From Varroa destructor (lineage: Eukaryota; Arthropoda; Arachnida; Mesostigmata; Varroidae): a stretch of 64,000 bases of DNA. How positions within the stretch are numbered: the first letter of the stretch is position 1; the number at the start of each line of letters is the position of its first letter. The DNA is taken from NCBI RefSeq assembly GCF_002443255.2, contig NW_019211459.1, forward strand, positions 23,652,330-23,716,329. The letters run 5' to 3'. The notes below the pieces were generated by a model. The model was not told the DNA's origin. It ran no database searches and worked only from the letters and a program-made list of their open reading frames with translations. Of this stretch, positions 13,973-27,548 are shown piece after piece. Both the position numbers and the translations under genes were made by a program.

Positions 13973-15629
13973 CCGCCTAACGGTCTCCCGACAATTCGTT
14001 CGCCCTTCAATCATCGCTACTGTAATCGCCGTGTTACCGCGAACCAAATGGCTTAAGCAGTGAGACGTACAGATACCACCCGCAGCTGTGTTCCCAGTGG
14101 GTGGCGGACTATCGTGGCTATACAGGGACATCTTCATCCTCGCCAACGTGATCTGCACGCAATATGGCGTCAGTGGTGCCATGATATGTCATCAAAACAC
14201 AACAGGCTCGATGCGGCCACTGGAGATGGGTAGAAAAAGAACAAAAGATACCCGAGAAATCAAAAAGCATTATGATACAGCAATTGTCGCAGTTGCCCTC
14301 CGACCATGATGTCCCTGCTCCCCCGTTCTGCTGTCGCGTTTTTCCGTAAAAAATCATACAATACAGAAAAAAAATACGAATGTTTTCAACAGCATCAATA
14401 ACAGCGATACCGCCAATATGAAAATTGTCATTGCGTGTCAAATATACCTACTCTTCTTTTTTGTCTTGCTATTACATCCATCGCTATTATCGTTGGTCTT
14501 ACTCTATAAGCTGAGCAATCAGGGGCCGATCAGGGGTGTGTGTAACTGAGGGATTGGCCGGAAGGCCGTTATCGTTGTCGGATGAAAGCGAGCTCCCCAA
14601 CAGTTTCACGGCCACTATGGGGCCCTTGCTGCCTCAGTGGCGACGACGTTAAAACTAAACAAAGAATTCAATAACGTTAAGAAGACAAGCGAAGAAAGGA
14701 ATTATTTATGGGAAGAAGTAGTCTACTGGAGTAAGCTGCATAGCATAACAGTACTTCTACCGATTGATGATACTGTCAGGCCAACGCCGGTGAAAGTCAC
14801 GATAGCTATATAGCTTGAAGCACAGCAGCAGCTCTCGATTTATACATCCGCCAGAAACACGGAATAGAGACAAGTTTCTGGAACAACTTAAACCGAAGCT
14901 ATTGCAAGTATCGATGTGCATTTTAGAGACGACTTAGTGGGGTTCGGTGATATTTAAGCCAGTTTGAAGAGGACAACGTAAAATTGAATGTTTGTGGCCG
15001 AGGAAGTAAGTTAGGGTACGTGCACGATAGCGAAAGCTATATATATATAATTCGTGAAGGTTTCCTATTTTTTGCTCGTAATGGCAACGAATAATGAGTC
15101 CTTGACGCTGAGGATCAAAACTACCGTTCAGTTTGTATTCCCTTACAAAAAAAACACTCTCTCCATTCATGTATCTAACGCTCGATGGCAATTTTTTTCC
15201 TGTTAGCATTTAATTCTATACACGCTTGTATGTCAATGGAAATGATCCTTTTTTCATATCTGACACATACCGTAAAGATGCGATGCATTTTAGGGGATTT
15301 ATTAGAAATTGCGCACGGGAAAACGAGTCCGAGTTATAAAAAATAAAAATGCGGACATTATAACATGTTTAAGTCTTTCTTTACCTCTGTCTCAGTATTA
15401 AGGCTTATAGCTTAAACAGTAACCCTGTATCCAGAAAACTAGCCAGAATAGCCAGTCAAATCCTTTGAGTAGCCGCCCACCAGGTCAAGGAGAATCACTA
15501 AACCCCAAGAAACCTGGTGATCAACCGCCGCCTATGATCAATGGCTAGCAGGTCCGGGTGCGCCAGCCTGTTACGCAACGCACAAATGATATTATCCGTA
15601 TGGTAAAGTGATAACCTTGACGCTGCGCA

Positions 15630-15685
15630 TTCAGTCCTTAGTTCGGACTCCCAACTCCCTGAGCTCATCAGCTCTGCGGACTGAA
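15630..15685. repeat. Nested inverted repeats
   Basis: TTCAGTCC (15630-15637) pairs with GGACTGAA (15678-15685). Inside, GAGCT (15661-15665) pairs with AGCTC (15670-15674), and AGTCC (15633-15637) can alternatively pair with GGACT (15645-15649). The span could fold as RNA but has no recognised family. Confidence 0.5.
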
Positions 15686-16413
15686 ACTAATGACATCTCC
15701 AGTATTCAAAAACAAGCACCCAAAAATCGTTACTTTTTGGTAAATCAATATTGTATTACACAGCCAATATGCCATTGTCAGTTAGTGGAAATATCTGTGT
15801 AAGGAAGCTAAATAAATGAACGTTTGTGAACTGGGTTTTTGCTGTGATGAATTAAACGGGCAGAATAAGGGATCGAAGTAGCTCTGGGTTGTAGTGGTAG
15901 CAACTAAACTAAATTTCTAACTGTAGGAATCGTAGAAGTTATCACAATTAGCCAATCTGACAGCCATATTTCCAGTCGAAAACTTTGATATAATTGAAGT
16001 TGCCTCAGTTGAGACCTTCCAATCTGTTAAATTGGTTCTTGTAATTTTCGATGTTGATACTTTTGTTAATACTGTCGTTTACTCGTCAAAACAAACATTT
16101 CGACATAAAAACAGTTGTCAATTATTTGCGCTCGTTAATGGTCCAAGCTTTAGCATAGGCCCATATGTATTAGACCGATAAATTCACCAGCTGATCTTAC
16201 CTAGATTTAAAAGCCAACTGCAAACTTTTATATAATCGTTTTTCCAAACGAGAAAATAGTACCTTGTAGAACGCAAACGCAATTTAATCTGGTATCATAG
16301 ATTATCTTTACATCTTCAATAAATAGGAAACGCTTCCCAGCGTTTACTGACAGACTAACAAATGCCCTGAAAATATATTACGGCCTTTATGAAGACTGAA
16401 ACGGCACAGTGAT

Positions 16414-16438
16414 CGTAAAGAGCAGACGACTCTTTACG
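16414..16438. repeat. Perfect 9-bp hairpin
   Basis: CGTAAAGAG (16414-16422) and CTCTTTACG (16430-16438) flank the seven-base loop CAGACGA. A stem of this length is within chance for 64 kb. Confidence 0.7.
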
Positions 16439-19400
16439 CCACCACATATCAGTAACTTTTACGGCTTTAAAAGTAACCTTCGATGGAGCATCGTGTAAAA
16501 TATTTAGCATGCAAACTTATAATCGAACAATTATCAAGTCGAGTGATCCTCACCGATTCTGGAACTAACAACGACGAAACGTTCCGGGAAACTATTTAGG
16601 TATAGTGAAGCTGTTCCCTGTAGTTTACCTGACAAGTCGACCATTTTACTCTCCCAAGCATCACGAAAAAAACACAATTTTCAAAGAACAACACATTCAA
16701 ATTTAGGCACAAATTATAATACCGGCACTTTCTTTTGTAAGAAATGTTCAACAAAGGCACCACCCCTTAACAACAATGGAGTTGCAGTAAAAATTATACC
16801 TGAGAACAAAATCAACCGCAATGCAAACTGCGGTACAGGGCAGACATTTAGCAGAAGCGCGGGCAAGCTGGCGGAAAAGGCTAGGGAAAGGGGCGAAGGA
16901 GAAGCCGCGCTACCGGGACTGTCAGGATCTCAGAGATAAAATAGCTTTTTTTTTGTTGCTTAGGGCTTCGTCGTTTGTCGAATTAAAACTCGCTGAGTCT
17001 TCCCAGGATAACGGCTGTTTCAATTAGACAAGAAACGACATTAAAGCATGTTGCCCTACCGCGCCGTGCCAAATGGCCAGTAAAAACAATGCTAAAAGTA
17101 GATATGCCACAGACCCCATAATATCATCACTCTTATTGTACTTTGGATATATCCCATCCATTTCGATGGCATGGACGCTAAGATCATACAACTTCGAAGT
17201 TTCCTGCGTGTACTATTTCATGTATGATTGCACTGTCATGACATGTCTCTAGTCTACGGATCTATTCTATTTGACGGTGTCTGCTTTTATTGCTCTTATC
17301 TTTATCGGCACCATTGCCGTTTTACCTGACCCTTATTATAACAATTATTATAATCACGTATGATTATAGACGTGGTTGATCCGTTAGTTGGACAGAACTG
17401 GGTGTGCCGGCACTCTCGAGCACACCGAAATCATTGTCACAGCATTATAATGTTGTTCTTTAAAGATAGTAAAAATGATTATCCTAATTACGTTTACAAC
17501 AGTTACGCTGATGATGGTGAGAACGGTTATTTCAGCGGCTTCCACGGCTGAGCTGAATCCAAGGATAACTCACGTTGGTAAAGACAAGGATAGTATTGTC
17601 GTAGGAGCGTTTTTTTTTGTTCTCGCGCCAGATATGGTGGTCGGCGTCGGAGTCACAACCTAAATTTATTACGCTAGAAAGGATGACAGTTTTGTCAGTA
17701 GTGCTATTTCAGGCTGATTTCTTTAATATTGGCGTAGGAGGAATCATTGCCGCGAAACTGGCGAAACCCCCAAGGTGTATTATACATGAATAGTTAGCGT
17801 AAATAGCGAAAGCTAGTAGTAACGTACGAGACGCCAACCTCAACGCGTATCAATTTAACCATACTTTTGCTATTGGTAGGGTTATTGAACAGCCCAGACG
17901 ACTGACGCTTTGTGATTGCTTGTATAGTTCTGTCGTTGTGGCGGAAGCAAAACAGATCAGGCGACGACGACTGAATTTTCGCATATCAACTGAGTGCGCG
18001 ATGAGGTTCAGATGCCTCAATTCAACTGACATGAAGACTCAGTGTTGTTAGGACTCGAACAGTTAGCGGTGATTCTCCGTCGCTCTGGATCGGATGACTC
18101 AATTATTCGCGTCCGGTCGAATGGTACGATTTTTTATACTTCTTATTTTTTTTTTTGTTCTCTACGTACACCGAAAAGCTTCACACTTCTTGCTTTTATT
18201 AGATTTCTGATTGGATTGGAATCATTGAGACGGGTCGCTTGAAATAAAACCATGGTAATTGAACGATGACACCTTTTGGAGATTGATCGAGCAGTGGAAA
18301 TCGTCGTCCAGAGTAGGAGCAACATAGGGGCAAATCTAGCCAGACCAAGGAACAACTGGCGTATGTGTCAAGTAGGGCAAAGGTAAATATCTTGCAAAAC
18401 GAAATTACTGTCTATATCAATGGCTTCTCATCCCGCATGCTGCATTGTTCGTTACGTAGTTTCTGAGCGAAACATTACGCTCCACTCATACAAACATCAC
18501 TCACGGTTGTTCACGATTACTTCATGGATTTCACGATACTGAAGTCTAAGTTCGGTACTACTCATCGAACTTAGTGATAATATGGCCGCCAGTCAATGGC
18601 AAGAGTCGCTGGTATACAGAAACACGTAATAGGATGCGACATTGAATATAAGTGCAAACAGTTCCTTGTGCTTTTTGGGCAGCTAGCGGAAAAAAAAAAA
18701 CAGCAGCGAGCTACAAATATCGGAAGTGTCAAATCCAAATCGAAAGGTGCCGCTTGCTTTTACGGTCGCTGCCATATCTTTTGCGACGCCTGTCGATGCG
18801 GCCGTCGTCAACAGGCACTTATTTCGGCCCTGGTAAGTCATCGTCAACGATGAACAAGTAGGTGGATTGTCAAATAACTTGTTTAATGTTCCGACATTTA
18901 TTTGTCTATTTAGCTCGTTCAGGTCTCGGCTAAGGTCCGGAGAGATGAATTCTGTACATCTTTCATTGGGGAAGATGTTGGTGTTTGAAGACCGTCATTG
19001 AAAGCATCGGGGATTTTTATTTGCTCGCCGGTATATTCGCCACTAGCCACCAGGGGCAGATTTCTCAGCTGTACGACGCGTGTAACGTTAAAACCATGTG
19101 AACTAAAGCAGTGACAAAGGAACGTCGCATTTACCTAACTGGTATCATTCTAGAAGTATCACAGAGAACAATTAAGCTGCAGAAAATCGATTCGGGTCAA
19201 ATACAATAGTAGCAATTGGCTGCTTAAGTGAAGCATCAGACGAAAAGCTGCGATTTTCACTCAGGCCTCTTTGACTGATTCCGTGTACTACGAGTACTGG
19301 ATCTGGTCCGCCATGTCAGAAGGCACTTATGCATCTAGTCGAGAAGCTGCCTCACCCCTTAAATAGAATCTGTCTCAAGGAAAAAAACATCATCGTTTAC

Positions 19401-19984
19401 TGTAGATAGACGATTTGTGTTTATAAACATTTGGTCACGTTTCGTAGTACATATCGCGTACATGCCACGTGGCTATTAAAGTTTCATATTTGTTTCACTG
19501 GCGCACCCTGAATAGATTGTTGCGTCAGAACAGAGACTTCTGAACAGACGTTTCTAAATTAACCATCAAGTTGTTCGTTATCAATTGCGGCTATCTATCA
19601 ATAATATTTACAGAAATACGGTGACGTCTATAAAAGCACTACATTTGGGTTCAGCCTTCGTTAAAACAACGCTGGGCCTGTCGTGTCGTTGAACAGGCCA
19701 TGGTGCCTCTTGAAAACTGACTGAACATTGCTAAATGAACCAAATCTATGCATACTAGGTCCGTGGAATATATGCGCATCATTATGTAGTGCCTCTGATA
19801 TATAACGTAAGCAAATTACAGATAGGGACTATAAAGCTTTTTACAGACACCTAAAGGCTGATACAATATCGCTTTTCAGTCGATGGGCTTGCTTACCAGA
19901 CATCTTGTACAGATGTAGCAATTAAACCCGCTTAACTACGCATGTGCATAATATGCTATTACTATTGTGAATCACCGATACCAG

Positions 19985-19985
19985 C

Positions 19986-20024
<39 letters not shown>

Positions 20025-20037
20025 ATAATAATAATAA
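19985..20037. repeat. (CAA)13 followed by a TAA-rich array
   Basis: Thirteen CAA units at 19985-20023 run directly into a short ATA/TAA repeat. It is not in a supported reading frame. Confidence 0.97.
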
Positions 20038-20985
20038 GGATTACCAACATGTTGTTAGGCCATCTTTTGGGCCTATTACATGAAGCCACCTACAACTAGG
20101 AGAGAAAACGAGAAAGCTAGGAAACGAATGGTTAGCCACCACTGGCACGTAGTCTCGAACGAAACGAAAACTCGAATGTTTCGAATCGTTCACGAACGCG
20201 CATATAGGACTTCATCATTTTTTCATTTATCGGCTGCCATTTACATGTCACCAACCGTATAGAACGCTCGCCGATTCCATCACCAAGTTCAGTGGTACTT
20301 CTTTCGCGTGACTCCTACGTCAGCGCACAGAGAGCCGGACCAGCGATGGGCCCACGCGCTCTCAAGGGGGTATCATTGTGCTAAACCTGTCTCGGTTGTG
20401 TCCTGTTTGAACTGACGACTAAATGTTGCCCTAAGAGGGCATGAGGACAAAATGCCGAAAGAAGCGGGGGCGGAAGGCGTACATAGATGTTTCGCACAAG
20501 ATTGTCTGACTGAAGAACGACTGAGTCAGTCCAAGAAAACCTATAACGTCTACAGCGAATAAAATGCACTGCGGTGATACTTCGTTGAGGATTTGGCCCG
20601 TAAATGTTATGCATGATCAGAAAATTGAAGACGATCTGTCGCCGAAGTCGCCACTTGGCTAGATGCTGCTGTTCTGTTTTATATCGTTTTGATGAGTTCT
20701 TTGTGGGCCTTGTTCTGTTGTTATAACTCATGACATAAAACCATCATTTCTGCCATTTAGTTGGTTAAATCAACTCTCTAAAATAATAAAAGAAAAAAAA
20801 AGGTCAAGATAACTGCAGCCTGCTACAAATCAGAATTTTGCTTTTAGAAACATACGAGTTGTAATATTCGAAAATCGTTGAAAGAAAGTAGGCGGTTTTA
20901 TTGCGTAGCTGTGTGTAAGTCTATTCGTTTCCAAACAAAAGCCCATTGGGTATCCTGAGAGCTAATGAGACATAAGCCTATAGCC

Positions 20986-21009
20986 ATATATATATATATA
21001 TATATATAT
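20986..21009. repeat. (AT)12 microsatellite
   Basis: Twelve AT units within intron A. Confidence 0.95.
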
Positions 21010-21130
21010 CTGTTAATGTAGATATATTCTTATGCAGATCCCTTAGATAGAATCATCAAAAATAACTAACGCAAACATAATAAACAACACCAGTTACTAT
21101 TGCATTTATATACACAACTGGTTAGTTTCA

Positions 21131-21166
21131 ATGACCTGGCACACCGCAGTGCCATGCGCAGGTCAT
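21131..21166. repeat. Two-tier hairpin
   Basis: ATGACCTG (21131-21138) pairs with CAGGTCAT (21159-21166), and an inner stem GGCAC (21138-21142) pairs with GTGCC (21149-21153). The two stems share base 21138, so they cannot both form completely. Confidence 0.6.
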
Positions 21167-23929
21167 GAGATAACAAGCAGCAGCTTTTTTTTCGTCAACC
21201 CCCGCCTACCCCACGCGAAATTTCGTCAACAACAACGATAGCAACAGCTATAGTAACCGCAGCCACGACGCGAGTATACTCTTTGAATATTACAATGGTC
21301 GTTACCTATTCAAGCTGTCATTTTAGATTAAAAACTCCACACACATCATTTATCGGTTATGCACTGGGGCTTATAGATATATTCATTAGCCGTTTGTTAC
21401 ATGGCAACGTTACGGGCCCGCGCATACGCGACACCCTAAAATAGATGCCGCGCACAGACATTATTTACATAAATCTTTGGATATCGTCAGCTATGTTGTC
21501 AGTTGACATAATACTGTAAGCTGACAGGGGGCGTGCTTGGCTAACTCTAGACGAAACTAGGAAAACATGGATTACGTCGGCGAGCGTCAACGCCGTAGCT
21601 GTTGTTGCTAGCGGCGACAGGGATTTTACGTCTAGTAGAGCAACAAGTACCAATTAATATTTGTTCCTGACTACTCGTTGCTGAATCGGCAATCCACCGG
21701 TATTTGTAACGCTTGTTTATGTCCATACGCTTCGTCACTATACTCGAAGGAAATAGGTGTTTTTTTAGAAAAATAAAAACACAAATTCATTACGATAAAG
21801 ACAGGTAGAGTTACCTTTGGCGTCAATCAGCGATTTTTCAATATCGTTACGCCGCACAGACCTTCACCAGGATTATTATACACTTATCAAACCGACGGTC
21901 GCAGCCCTTGTCGGCTACAATGCGCCTTCTAATAAATTCAATAAATATTTCCGTATACTAGCGCTAACGGTCTACGATGGATAGTAGACTATAATGATCC
22001 GAACTTGACTAAAATAAATAGAAAAGAAAAAACGGTTATCAGTGATACGAGGACGCTTTGGCCGACCCGCCATGCAACACTATTAAGTTTCCAAACGAGA
22101 TGAAAAGGGATTTCCCGGATCTTAATAGTAAAATGTAATCGTATGTCAGCATCAGGCCAAACTGAGTAGGATGCCCCATCGTTGATGGTGTTGACCATGG
22201 AGGAGTTACGGCTGCATCGCCTCTGACAGAGAGTTTTCTGACGATGACAACTTAACTATTAGCCAACATGCGCGAGCTTAGATAATTATCTTTTACTTAA
22301 GGAAAAGCTCATGGCCACGACAAATGCCAACAAAGTGAAGCATATTATCTCTAGGCGCCACCTATCATCATACTGGAACGCGTACTAGACGTCACAGCCC
22401 GAAATTAAACATCTATTGAAAAGGCACATTGGCAAAGGAATCCTTTACAGCGAACTGATTAATAGGAACATGAAGGCATACATGAGTACTCTATATATAT
22501 ATATATCCCGCCAATGATACAGCGTCTCCCTATGGAACCTATTCATCCTTCATGACGTTTTCGGCCATCCGTCCGCCACGAGGGGTGCGTTGTTTCCTCA
22601 CTTATATACTTGTAATCCGCAGATTATTTGGTGGGGTCGTTTTGTTATCGCGAGAATGTCTCTTGTCTTTGGCCTCGTGTTGCATCAATGTTTACCAGCA
22701 ATGTTCATTCTACAGTGAAACTCGCTTGGTTTTCCAGTGATTAATGTGGCTACATAGAGGCAGGTATCCCAGGCCCCCACCCCCTGCTCCTGCCTTTAGC
22801 AGAGCTTACCGAGTATGTAAGCAGCATTAGTCGTCTGCATCAACGCTATTTACACCAGCGGAAGAATCATGATCATCGCCATCATCATAACGCCAGATTT
22901 AGAAGCATCGTCGCTGTCAACTGTGCAGGCTAAAATCATACCATCTAGCTCTGGACTAACGGCAAATAAGTTTATGCGAATAAACAACATTACGGTGCCA
23001 TCACGTTATGGCGAACAGGTACCCCCAGACCGTTTTTTGTCCTGTTGTGGCTCTAGCGGATATAAAATCGCACTTTATCATAGCAGCGCCGGACGCCTAG
23101 TTAACGCTAGCATCAGTAGCAACGGACGTTGCTGGCAGTTCGTGTCAGAGAATAAGTCAGGGGTCCCTGATATTGCCGGCAGCTGATGGTGGTAGTATGT
23201 TCCGAAGAGCTGTGAAAGGCGCTGGCTTGGTAAGATTTGGCATGCGATGGAGAAGCTTGTGTCGGCCTTTCGGTCAATGGCTGAGGTTAGGGACTGGCTA
23301 GTCGGCTACTGGACACGGGCGACTTATATACGTGGTCTGAATAGCATGTTTATGTTAACCATCTACCGCAGTTGCTGTCGATGTGTGAAGGCTATCACGC
23401 ATTCGCTGGACGCATCCCTGACACAGCAGTGACCCATTCCACCCATTCCTATGGCGGAGTACCGCCAACAGTGATGGCCCTTCGGAAACGAATAGCATCC
23501 ATGCTGACCATACTATTCACACCCAGTCGAATATGGCAGCCTGTCTCATCCAGCTAGCTCCCGCTGCCCCCTGGACGCCAGATAATGGTGATCCCGGTCC
23601 GATTTGACGATTCATGGGGTCTTTTTCACGCCGGGGGATGGGGGGTGGGTAAGAGGGGCAATAACCGCAGTAGCAAGAGTGCAGACGCGACGCCTTTTTT
23701 GTGGGTGACATTAGCGCCTCGATTACCACATCTATTTCCACAGTTATCTTTGCTACCAGTTAGCTATGTCAATTAATTAGCTTGCAACTATCGTCACCAC
23801 AACCGGTGCGGTTCGCGGCTCGTGCAACAATCGATGTTTGCTTGTGGTGCTAACAGGTTTTCTCGCACGGGTAGTCCTGCATGACTGAAAGCATCCATTA
23901 GCCTGTACGACCAGCGCTGTCAGAAAAGA

Positions 23930-23947
23930 AAAGGTCTGCAGACCTTT
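23930..23947. repeat. 18-bp perfect palindrome
   Basis: AAAGGTCTGCAGACCTTT reads the same on both strands and is centred on a CTGCAG core. Confidence 0.9.
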
Positions 23948-24035
23948 ACTCTTGGCGTACCTCTCGACGGGCATGATGGCGTTATATAACGGCAATAGCA
24001 CCAAACTGAACATAAATAGCATATACTAGCACAGG

Positions 24036-24063
24036 CAGGTACCTATATATTTATAGGTACCTG
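24036..24063. repeat. Perfect 12-bp hairpin
   Basis: CAGGTACCTATA (24036-24047) is the exact reverse complement of TATAGGTACCTG (24052-24063), with a four-base TATT loop. Each arm also contains the self-complementary GGTACC. Confidence 0.88.
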
Positions 24064-25600
24064 TGTGTTATCCACATTGCGCTCCGTTATCATACGTGTA
24101 ACAATCGCGTCAGCTTCTTGTAACCAACCGTATGTGTATCTTACATGTGTGTGCAGATTTGTAGAGCTATATAGTAGCGACTTGGGTACTCTCCTGTTGT
24201 CTTCCACCGCACCAGCACATACCGCTCCGTTTGACATCCGGCTGGGGTATCTGGCTAGGACTTTGTGGGCGGAGGTTGTGCGAGCAGCTTCGTGCGTCAA
24301 AATGACCCTGTAAAATCACCGAGCTTTGCGTTGCTCGTCATCGGAATCAAAACCCTACGTTGCTATGCTGCCAGTGTATTATTACTGGTTGCCAGGCGTC
24401 ATCTGTGAGCTGACCGTGATGATTCGCGGTGGCTGCGATGTTGCTTCACTCGATAACGCTCTGAAGACACCGAAGACGACAGCGGCACCAGCAGAACCGC
24501 GTGATCATCATCATAAGCATTACAAACAGCAGCAACATCTGTATGGAGTTCTGGAGGACACCCACACCCCTACTGCTGTCACTGCAGAGAAGCTGTCCGA
24601 CAATTGAATCAAAGTAGCATTTGCTGGGGCATTTAGTTGTCGTAACATTTCTTTGATGCTGACGTTGCCATCGTGCAGTGCGCGAGAGCCATACCACACG
24701 TTTTAGTGACCCGCCCCTACGACACGTCCATCTGCTATTATACACGCGTAGATGACGTAGTTTTCGCAACTGCCGGTGACCTCAGCCTTTATCGGCAGCA
24801 GCTGCTTCAATAGTTACTACTCAGCGGCAATGAAAAGATAAGACACAGCACTTTAGGCTACCAACAAATCGTCTAGTTTCCCCTCTGGCAGTATTCATAC
24901 TGTTGTCACTCGCCGCTCCGTTGTCAGGACCCGATCGAATCTTGTCACTGTTTGACGTTGTGAGCGCCATTCGGCTGTCAATACGTACGCGTGTTACGTG
25001 TCTGTATGGATGTGTATGTATGCGTTGAGCTGTACATTGCACGAAACAACCCCAATAGAACATCAGCAAAGACGACGACGACTACGACTCGGAATTGTCA
25101 CCGGGGCTATGCTAGAATTGTACAATGCTATACGACTTAATAATTTATATGATATGATTGCGATGGATCGCAATAATGCCATCTCGGAGATGAGAACGTT
25201 TGCCGGCTAGAACGCTTTACACACTAATGGGAAACGTCGTTGTTTCATTGACTTTGAGGGGGCGTTGACGCAGTCAGTGCTTGCCGCTTTATATTGAGTC
25301 GTTAGAAAAGTCATTGGAGTGGAACAAGCGGCCTAAAACTGTAATCTCCATGAGCTGTCAGTAGGTATCGTATCGGTGTCAACGTGTCGTTATTAGTCTG
25401 TGTAAGCCTTTGGTCCTTGCTTTTTAATACGTAGCATTAAGCTTTCGCTAGATATTGTGGAATTTATTTTTCTGGTCTTTCTTTTCCCTTCATTGAAGCT
25501 GGTTCCAGTCGATGATTGCTATCATATCATTCTGCCGGAGAGATTCGCTCATCATAAATGCAGCATGATCGCCAAGAATGTAACATTGCTCAACTGTGAT

Positions 25601-25634
25601 GTAGTAGTAGTAGTAGTAGTAATAGTAGTAGTAG
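25601..25634. repeat. Interrupted (GTA)n microsatellite
   Basis: About eleven GTA units with one AAT interruption. The long Tyr and Val runs in frames that cross it are products of the repeat. Confidence 0.95.
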
Positions 25635-27548
25635 GTAATTGAGAGGAAAGACTCCTTTGCATGGAGGTTTATATAGAATATAACGTTTGGATGCGTCGTC
25701 GCACGCATGATAGACTTGTCGGCCTCGAATTTCACAAACTTACGTACGAAGCACATTGGCTGTGAGGTGAGGACAGACATCGGTGTTAACATCGCCATCG
25801 GACGCTGTATTGTCCTTCATTACACTATCAATGAATAGAATTGGAAATTCGTCCAGGAAAAGTCGTTATTATATGTTTTCTGTACACTTTCGCCCCGATT
25901 GATACCTGTCGAAAACCAGGCGCTATAAGGATATTGATGACGCATGTATCCAAAGGATAACGCACAACGTAAGCGGACAGGCTGGCCGTTCGCAAACGTA
26001 CATACAATGTATCACTCTGAGAACCACGACTTTAGTGAAGCAACAATTCCAATTAATCCCTAAATACATTTGCCTTACTCTCTGGTGATAGTAGACGTAT
26101 TGTTTCAGCTAGATTTCCTTTATTTTTTTACGCAATACGTTCCACAGATTTAAACACGCAACGTCTATATCATGCTTACGTACACAGGAGTAACACGTAA
26201 GCGGAAAGGTAGACGTATCAAGTCAATCAACGGACGTAAAACAACTTGTCTCCCACGAGACGTTAGTACGGCACTTAGCGTATCTTATCCATTATCGTCA
26301 ACACAACGGATCGTCCTTTATATAGGGAACATGACATCGTGACAGATTGTGAGATTCCGAAGAACTGCTGTGTTTTTGTATATGCGCTCTGACAATCCCG
26401 AGAGAAGCCTCGAAAGCATACGAAATGAATTAAAAGCGTAGGAAATACAACGTCTACATAACGATGTCGCGTGCCAGTTCTAAGACAACATGTAACTTAT
26501 GATGAATATATCGTGACTGCCTCTCACAAAAAAAGTATTTAGGTTGCTGTTCTAGTTCTTATTTCTCTGCTTTCCTAGTTATTTTGAGTTAACGATAATG
26601 TACATTACCTTCTCTTATGTGAATTAAACGCCTCTAACTTAACGAGGAACCGTAAACATGCGGAAAAGCTTGAGTAATCGTGTCGTGATATGTTATCAGC
26701 AGTAGGAACATATATAATTCTGGTGTCTTTTATAGAAACATGGTAGCGCTCGCTATTTAACTATTCTATAACAACATAAATAGTTACGGGCATCTCCTAG
26801 AAGTCAGGTTGAACAATATTATTGATTATGATAGAAATATGTTTCTCTTCGCGTGCAGAATCCTCATAAATAAATGATGGAAGCGCTTCTCGAAAAATCT
26901 TTCTTTACTGTTTTTGAAAAGACCGTCAGTGACAAAATTGACCGTGCAAAAAACTACGGTAATTACAATAGCACCAGCATAGACTGAGCGACAAAATAGG
27001 CATCTATGTATGACTAAGGGTTACAAACAAATGTATTCGTCAAAGATGACTTGCTGTTTTTTCAGATATTGACAACAACTTCACGATTGATTATGTTTAT
27101 GTATGTGTCAAAATGACTAATGTAAACATGGGATCACGTTTATCGCTGTGACTGCATGTGGAAATAGCAAGTATTCTAACACTGTCAAGTTCCATTGAGT
27201 CTCAACGATCCTCATGAAAATATATATATATATATATGTTGGCATCCAAGACAACACTATCGAACTATGGTTCCCATTTGAAGTTAAATTTTTAGTATGT
27301 ATTTGCTGAAACTGGCAGGAGGCAATAACCCTGGCGCTCCTCTTTCTGGAAGCTATAGTGTAAACGGAGACTTGGGCAACTAGTCCTTTTACCTTGGCGC
27401 GCTACCTGTGCATTGCCCTGTACTGAAAAGCAATGGACCATGCCGCTTTAATAAAAGCGCCTGGGATTTCCACAGTCATAAGGCAGGCGACCTGACGCCG
27501 GGCCTATAGTGAAGAATAGCGTTATTGGCCAGCGACTAAGTCTTGTAG

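Noticed and set aside
13675..14182. Minus-strand frames with a long lysine run
   Set aside because: The lysines are the translation of the 28-base T run read on the other strand.
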